Of a DNA stretch of 64,000 bases, positions 59,902 to 64,000 are shown in pieces. The notes below the pieces were generated by a model. It saw only the letters and a program-made list of their open reading frames with translations. It had not been told where the DNA came from and did not search any database. Source of the stretch: Streptomyces sp. NBC_01214 (GTDB lineage: Bacteria > Actinomycetota > Actinomycetes > Streptomycetales > Streptomycetaceae); assembly GCF_026340975.1 (NCBI RefSeq), contig NZ_JAPEOS010000003.1, positions 248,001 through 312,000 of the forward strand, written 5' to 3'. Within the stretch, counting starts at the first letter, position 1; each line of letters begins with the position of its first letter. The translations under genes and the position numbers were made by a program.

Positions 59902-60936
59902 ATGCAAACATCTGACGTGGCGCCGGATCCGAACAGCGCCGATGTTGACATCGATGTCTACGGATGGGTGCTCGAACACCGCACGGTGGACGTGGACGCG
60001 GTGGTCGCCGGTACGGGGCGCGACGCGGACGAGGTCCGGCGCAGCGTGGCGCGCCTGCGCGCCTCACGCCTGCTGCACGTGAGCCCGATCGACCCGGCGG
60101 TGGCTTTCGCGGTGGCCCCGGACACGGCCGCCGAGCAGCTCGTCGCGCCCCTGGAGGCGCAGATCCGCGAGCAGCAGCGGGAGATCAGCGGGATCCGCGA
60201 GGACCTGGGGCGCTTCCTGCCGCACTATCTGGGCCGCCGCTCCACGGGGGAGTCGCTGGAGGTCCTGGAGAGCCTGGAGGACGTGCGCGGGGCACTCAAC
60301 CGGGCCTCTCTCAACTGCACGACCGAGATGCTCAGCTCGCAGCCCGGGGGCGGCAGCAGGGTGCCGGAGGCGATGCAGGAGGCGCTGCGGCGGGACGAGA
60401 CGATGCTCGAGCGGGGGATCTCGATCCGGACCCTCTACCACCACACGGCCCGCTTCAACGGACCGAGCCAGGCCTACGTCGCCGCCACCTCCGTGCTGGG
60501 GGCGCAGTACCGCACCGCGCACGAACTCTTCGGCCGCCTCATCGCCTTCGACCGGGAACTGGCCTTCATACCGGTCTCGGACGGCAGTTGGGGCGCCGTG
60601 GTCATACGCGAGCCCTCGACCGTCGCCTACCTGTGCAACATCTTCGACCAGACCTGGGACCTGGCCTCGCCGTTCTCGGCCGCGGCGGGCCAGGGGCTCG
60701 AAGAGGTGGCCCGCGAGATCCACGAGACGATCATCCGGTTGCTCGCGGCCGGGCTGAAGGACGAGGCCATAGCGCGGCGCCTGGGCATGTCGTTGCGCAC
60801 GGCCCGGCGCCACATCGCCGACATCATGCAGGAGCTGGGTGCGGGCAGTCGTTTCCAGGCCGGTGTGGCCGCCGCCGCGCGCGGCCTGCTGGACCTGGAG
60901 GCCGAGGCGGACGGCGAGCCGGCACAGCCCTCCTGA
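59902..60936 (+). CDS. LuxR-type (TrmB-like) transcriptional regulator
   Basis: The 344-residue regulator has an N-terminal TrmB-like winged helix (VYGWVLEHRTVDVDAVVAGT, then GRDADEVRRSVARLRASRLL), a central phospholipase-D-like or effector region (ALNRASLNCTTEMLSSQPGG, GISIRTLYHHTARFNG) and a C-terminal LuxR-type HTH (LLAAGLKDEAIARRLGMSLR, then TARRHIADIMQELGAGSRFQ). This architecture is frequent in Streptomyces biosynthetic clusters as a pathway-specific activator. It follows the NRPS operon and is divergent from the small LuxR protein; it probably controls one or both NRPS operons. ATG at 59902 follows a GGGG-type site. Confidence 0.85.
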   Translation: MQTSDVAPDPNSADVDIDVYGWVLEHRTVDVDAVVAGTGRDADEVRRSVARLRASRLLHVSPIDPAVAFAVAPDTAAEQLVAPLEAQIREQQREISGIREDLGRFLPHYLGRRSTGESLEVLESLEDVRGALNRASLNCTTEMLSSQPGGGSRVPEAMQEALRRDETMLERGISIRTLYHHTARFNGPSQAYVAATSVLGAQYRTAHELFGRLIAFDRELAFIPVSDGSWGAVVIREPSTVAYLCNIFDQTWDLASPFSAAAGQGLEEVAREIHETIIRLLAAGLKDEAIARRLGMSLRTARRHIADIMQELGAGSRFQAGVAAAARGLLDLEAEADGEPAQPS

Positions 60937-61033
60937 CCTGGTGTCACGCGTTCTCGTGTCTGTCGCGGGCGGCGGGCGTGTCGCATGCTGCTGAGATGGG
61001 AGCTGTGGAGCCGCCGAACAAGAGGGGCACGTA

Positions 61034-61573
61034 ATGGACATGCCGGATGAAGGCTGCGAACGGGAGTCCCCGCACCTGCGGGAGATCGTCCTGTTCCTCT
61101 CGGTCCACCTGGACCGGGCGCCGGGTGTGCTGTGGCCCGAGTACGACAACCCGGCGTTCGAAGACGCCGATGACGTCGATGACGCAGATGACGCCGATGG
61201 CGCCGGGGCCGGCCCGGAGGGTGACGGTGTGTGTGCGGCCCAGATGGACCGGTTCACCGCTGAACTGGCCTCCCTGACCGGCCTGTCCGTCCGGCTGGAC
61301 CGGGTGGAGAGGGCTGGGTCCGCCCCGGGCGTCGGTGTGGACGCCGTCTGGACCGGGCAGCCCGGAGACCGGGAGCACTTGCTGATCCACCAGATCGCCG
61401 GCGCCGTGACCTGGCAGCTGACCGGCACCGGCGAGAGCGGTCGGCCGGAGTCCTTCCAGTGCCGGCTGCTGCCCGGCGAGCTGCTGTACGTACCGGCCCG
61501 GTGGTCGCGCAGGTGCGTCGGTGCACCGCAGGCGCAGTACGCCGTCATCTCCCTCAACGGTGCGGGTGACTGA
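61034..61573 (+). CDS. Cupin/JmjC-like hypothetical protein
   Basis: This 179-residue protein has a C-terminal half resembling the cupin/JmjC core of ribosomal-oxygenase-like proteins: LLIHQIAGAVTWQLTGTGES, then CRLLPGELLYVPARWSRRC. Typical JmjC enzymes need an H-x-D...H iron site. Here the family's H after the P-G-w segment appears as R (ARWSRR), and no HxD pair is clear, so activity is doubtful. Residues about 43-58 are an Asp/Ala repeat. It starts with ATG at 61034, 97 bp after the LuxR gene, and is followed by a very strong terminator. A link to peptide biosynthesis is only positional. Confidence 0.65.
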   Translation: MDMPDEGCERESPHLREIVLFLSVHLDRAPGVLWPEYDNPAFEDADDVDDADDADGAGAGPEGDGVCAAQMDRFTAELASLTGLSVRLDRVERAGSAPGVGVDAVWTGQPGDREHLLIHQIAGAVTWQLTGTGESGRPESFQCRLLPGELLYVPARWSRRCVGAPQAQYAVISLNGAGD

Positions 61574-61587
61574 CGGCTCGGTGTACG

Positions 61588-61632
61588 AAAGGGGGGAGGG
61601 AGGATCGCGTCGCGATCCTCCCTCCCCCCTTT
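61588..61632. terminator. Bidirectional terminator, 22-bp perfect stem
   Basis: Bases 61588-61609 and 61611-61632 are perfect complements around a single central T, starting AAAGGGGGG and ending CCCCCCTTT. It lies between convergent genes ending at 61573 (+) and 61659 (-), with A and T tracts on the proper sides, so it can stop transcription from both directions. Confidence 0.92.
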
Positions 61633-61658
61633 TCGGCGGCCCTTACGGGCCGGCGCGA

Positions 61659-61904
61659 TCAGCCGCCCCAGGAGCTGTCGGCCGTGTCGCGCGTCCGGCC
61701 GCCCGTCGTGGTGCCGACCGTCACCACCCGGCCGGTGGAGGTGACGATCTGACGCGGCGTCTGGGTGGTGGTGCTGCCCTCGCCCCCGGTGGTGGTCGTC
61801 ACGGTGGTCGCGGCCGAGGTGTCGTCGGCGGCCTGAGCGGCGCCGGCGGGCACCAGCAGCGCGGCCGCGGTCACGGACAGGGCGATGACGTAACGCTTGA
61901 GCAT
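61659..61904 (-). CDS. Small secreted Thr-rich protein
   Basis: The 81-residue protein has a signal peptide (LKRYVIALSVTAAALLVPAG, cleavage near AQA-AD). The roughly 55-residue mature part is rich in Thr, Val and Gly (TTVTTTTGGEGSTTTQ, then IVTSTGRVVTVGTTTGGRT). It has no cysteines and no sorting signal. It is probably released or loosely associated with the wall. ATG at 61904 has a GGGGATCCC context upstream. Its function is unknown, and it is separated from the neighbouring operon by 175 bp on one side and the strong terminator on the other. Confidence 0.68.
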   Translation of the reverse strand: MLKRYVIALSVTAAALLVPAGAAQAADDTSAATTVTTTTGGEGSTTTQTPRQIVTSTGRVVTVGTTTGGRTRDTADSSWGG

Positions 61905-62079
61905 GGGATCCCCAGGAGTGCGAGCGGTCTGGTCCCGGCGCGAACCACTTCGTGGGCCGTCCGCGCCGGTCGGTGCAGGACCAACCTTGCCGTGCCCCGG
62001 GCACTTCGGTGATCGATCAGACTGTTCATCAAGCTGCCTGGCGCGATGGTGAGGGGTGGCAAATCCTCTTATATCTCAC

Positions 62080-63438
62080 CTATTCGGTCAGGATTCCTGC
62101 TCCCACGGTGGCCGGAGGGCCCGGCTCACGCCCGACCGGCGCTTCCGCGGGCGTTGCGGGCTCCGCGGGCTCCGCGGGCTCCGCCGGCCCCCGGGCGTCG
62201 AGCTCCCGCCACACCGGGAAGACCAGTGGCGCGAGCGTGACCGCCAGGTACAGCGCCCCCGTGCCCAGCAGCGCCGCCACCAGACCCCAGGCGTCCAGGG
62301 CCAGCCCCGCGCCGAGCATTCCCAGCGGGGTGGCCGCCAGCGCGGCGGCCACCAGCAGACCGAACACCCGCCCCCGGACCTCCTCGGGCACCCGCTCGTA
62401 GGCGACCGACATCATCAGCGGACCCACGACCCCCGACCCGATGCCGGACAGGGCCAGTACCGTCAGCAGCACCGCCGCCCGGGGCTCGGCGGCCAGTGCG
62501 GCACACCGCACCGCCCCGACCAGGACGAAGGCCCCGACGAAGACCGCGCGCCGTGGCATCCGGTGGCCCGCCCAGCCGTACAGGGCCGCCCCGAGCAGTG
62601 CGCCGGCCCCCATGGCGGTGACCATCGCCCCGAACAGGGCGCTGCTGCGCAGCACCTGGGTCCCGTACGCCGGGTAGAGCACGCCGTTCAGCGCCCCGTC
62701 CAGGGCGTTGGTCAGCATCAGGACCCCCACCATCGCGCCCAGGAGCCGGTCCCTGCGCAACTGCACGAGCCCGAAGCGCAGTTCCTGGGCGTAGGAACCG
62801 TGCGGCGGTACGCCGTCGGCCGGGCGGGGGCGGGCCGCCGCCGGCACCAGGGCCGCCATGAGGAGGGCGACCAGCACCATCGCCGCCACGTCCGCGTACA
62901 AGGTGCGCACGGGGCCGACCGTCGCGATCAGCAGACCGGCCAGCGGCGCTCCCGCCATCATGCCGATCCGGCGGGCCCCCTCGACGGCTCCCGTGGCACG
63001 CTCCGCCGTGACCCCCGCGCGTGCCATCGCCCCGGGCAGGAGCAACTGCTTGGAGGTGTCGGACGGCCCGCGCGCCGCCCCCACCAGGAAGACCAGGACG
63101 ATCAGGACGGGCAGGGGCAGGGCGCCCCCGGCGTGCAGGAGCGGGATCAGGCTGATCGCCGCGGCCGTCAACAGGTCCGCACCGATGCTCGTCGCGCGCA
63201 CGGGCAGTCGGTCGACCACCGGACCCGCGAGCACGGCGGAACAGAGCAGGCCCAGCACCTCGGCGGTGGCGACGAGCCCCGTCCGGGCGCCGCTGCCGGT
63301 GCTGTGCAGGACGAACCAGGGCACGGCGACCAGGGTCGCCGCCATGCCGAGCGAGGAGATCCCGGAGGCGGCCACCAGGGCGGCCAGCGGGGTGCGGCGG
63401 CGCGGTGACGCGGAGCCGCCGGGGTACGAGCTGGTCAT
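62080..63438 (-). CDS. MFS transporter
   Basis: This 452-residue major facilitator protein has about 12 hydrophobic segments, for example LVAASGISSLGMAATLVAVP, AAVLLTVLALSGIGSGVVGP and the cytoplasmic loop YERVPEEVRGRVFGLLVAAA. The tail has an Ala-Glu-Pro repeat from tandem 9-bp units (about 62160-62190). It belongs to the drug-efflux-like branch and is distinct from the exporter at 58020. It lies downstream of MbtH and an NRPS-type thioesterase on the same strand, so it probably exports the product of that second operon. ATG at 63438 follows GGAAGGAA. Confidence 0.87.
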   Translation of the reverse strand: MTSSYPGGSASPRRRTPLAALVAASGISSLGMAATLVAVPWFVLHSTGSGARTGLVATAEVLGLLCSAVLAGPVVDRLPVRATSIGADLLTAAAISLIPLLHAGGALPLPVLIVLVFLVGAARGPSDTSKQLLLPGAMARAGVTAERATGAVEGARRIGMMAGAPLAGLLIATVGPVRTLYADVAAMVLVALLMAALVPAAARPRPADGVPPHGSYAQELRFGLVQLRRDRLLGAMVGVLMLTNALDGALNGVLYPAYGTQVLRSSALFGAMVTAMGAGALLGAALYGWAGHRMPRRAVFVGAFVLVGAVRCAALAAEPRAAVLLTVLALSGIGSGVVGPLMMSVAYERVPEEVRGRVFGLLVAAALAATPLGMLGAGLALDAWGLVAALLGTGALYLAVTLAPLVFPVWRELDARGPAEPAEPAEPATPAEAPVGREPGPPATVGAGILTE

Positions 63439-63522
63439 ACGGGGTTCCTTCCGGCACCGCCGCGCCGCCCGGCAGCCCGCGGTGGGGTCTGCCGGGCGGC
63501 GTGGTGCCCGGGGATCGTCGGG

Positions 63523-63723
63523 TCAGCCGGCCATGCTCACGCGGAGGCTGAGCGGGCGCATGTCGGTCCACACCCGCTCGACGTGCGCGAGGCACTCCTC
63601 CTTGGTGCCGCGCACGCCCTGGTCGTGCCAGCCGAGCGGGACGGGCCGGCCGGCCTCCCAGAGGGAGTACTGCTCCTCGTCGTTGGCGACGACCAGGTAC
63701 TGCTGCGGGGACGAGTCGTTCAC
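63523..63723 (-). CDS. MbtH-like protein (second copy)
   Basis: The 66-residue protein fits MbtH: QQYLVVANDEEQYSLWEAGR, PVPLGWHDQG, CLAHVERVWTDMRPLSLRV. The first block (NPFxD) is shortened to NDSSPQQ, but the core tryptophans are present. GTG at 63723 has GAGGAG upstream. It is clearly different from the copy at 47866 (roughly half of the aligned positions match by eye), so the two probably serve different A domains. It follows the partial thioesterase gene on the same strand. Confidence 0.9.
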   Translation of the reverse strand: MNDSSPQQYLVVANDEEQYSLWEAGRPVPLGWHDQGVRGTKEECLAHVERVWTDMRPLSLRVSMAG

Positions 63724-63737
63724 GGTGTTCTCCTCGA

Positions 63738-63770
63738 GGGATCAGGGATCAGGGATCAGGAATCAGGGAT
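63738..63770. repeat. Short tandem 7-bp repeat
   Basis: GGGATCA is repeated at 63738, 63745 and 63752, then GGAATCA at 63759 and a partial GGGAT at 63766. It occupies the spacer between the thioesterase stop and the MbtH start, probably slippage-prone sequence. Confidence 0.8.
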
Positions 63771-63788
63771 GGGGATGCGGAAGAAGGC

Positions 63789-64000
63789 TCAGGAAGGCAG
63801 GGCCGCGGCCAGCAGCTCCGCCAGCGCGGCGCAGTGCGGCGGGTCCACCAGGTCGTGGTGGTTGCCCGGGACCGCGGCCCGTACGACGGCGCCCGCGGTG
63901 CGCGGCCGCCAGGCCGCCGGGTCCACCAGCGGCGTCGCGAGCTCCGGATGGCGCTCGTCGACCGTGAAGAGGTGCAGGTCCACGGCGAGTACGGCGTCGG
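63789..64000 (-). CDS. Thioesterase domain, C-terminal fragment (probable end of an NRPS)
   Basis: The frame is open to the window edge, so about the last 70 residues are visible. They match the end of an NRPS-type thioesterase: a beta strand DLHLFTVDERHPELA, then DPAAWRPRTAGAVVRAAVPG and NHHDLVDPPHCAALAELLAA. The His in GNHHDLV aligns with the catalytic histidine of the TE triad (GxHxxLL pattern). It could be the last domain of a multimodular NRPS or a stand-alone type II thioesterase; the following MbtH and exporter favour an NRPS operon. The internal GTG at 63983 is not a real start. Confidence 0.75.
   Translation of the reverse strand, partial: DAVLAVDLHLFTVDERHPELATPLVDPAAWRPRTAGAVVRAAVPGNHHDLVDPPHCAALAELLAAALPS

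Noticed and set aside
63738..63770. CRISPR array
   Set aside because: Repeats are only 7 bp with no spacers; it is simple tandem slippage.

Overview
The window looks like Streptomyces or a close actinomycete. GC is very high with strong third-position GC bias, and TTA codons are almost absent (I found two in-frame). The gene content also fits: SigK/RskA-type sigma and anti-sigma factors, a PAS-GAF-SpoIIE phosphatase, PucR, TetR and LuxR regulators, many secreted proteins, and NRPS genes with MbtH partners. I saw no rRNA, tRNA, CRISPR array, insertion sequence or origin.

Bases 1-34,400 are mixed housekeeping and accessory genes. In order they are: the end of a GH88 hydrolase; an acyl-CoA dehydrogenase / CoA-transferase / acyl-CoA ligase trio (394-5243); MerR and a small unknown; a zinc/manganese-type ABC importer (6825-9120); DUF2278; and a molybdenum block (10091-16785) with a tandem Mop protein, a small molybdopterin-fold protein, a two-subunit molybdenum hydroxylase, PucR and an HTH-Mop protein. 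Next come three secreted surface-type proteins (16895-20651), an RsbW-like kinase, SigK/RskA, small unknowns, GNAT, a SpoIIE-type phosphatase, a DUF4118 membrane protein, MscS and a secreted pyroglutamyl-peptidase-like protein. An AtzG-like/amidase pair diverges from an MBL hydrolase, and a nearby TetR shares operator-like sites with both. An alpha/beta hydrolase follows.

Bases 35,426-59,435 are a plus-strand NRPS cluster. The enzymes are C-A-PCP-C-A-PCP-TE (Thr-like then Ser-like pockets), a PCP-E didomain, two C-A-PCP proteins and a free-standing A domain. That is five A domains and five carriers, which suggests a pentapeptide with one D-residue, released by the TE. Inside the operon sits a three-gene precursor cassette: a PduX-like threonine kinase, a cysteine-synthase-like PLP enzyme fused to an ATP-grasp ligase, and an argininosuccinate-lyase-like enzyme. 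This matches the route proposed for 2,3-diaminobutyrate in other peptide antibiotics. MbtH and an MFS exporter complete the set.

Two LuxR-type regulators flank a 23-bp inverted repeat at 59,429-60,936. After a cupin-like protein and a very strong terminator, the strand switches. An MFS exporter, a second MbtH and the end of a thioesterase (62,080-64,000, minus strand) show that a second NRPS operon, or the other arm of the same cluster, continues beyond the window. The exact peptide, and which residue carries the diamino acid, are inferred and cannot be settled from sequence alone.
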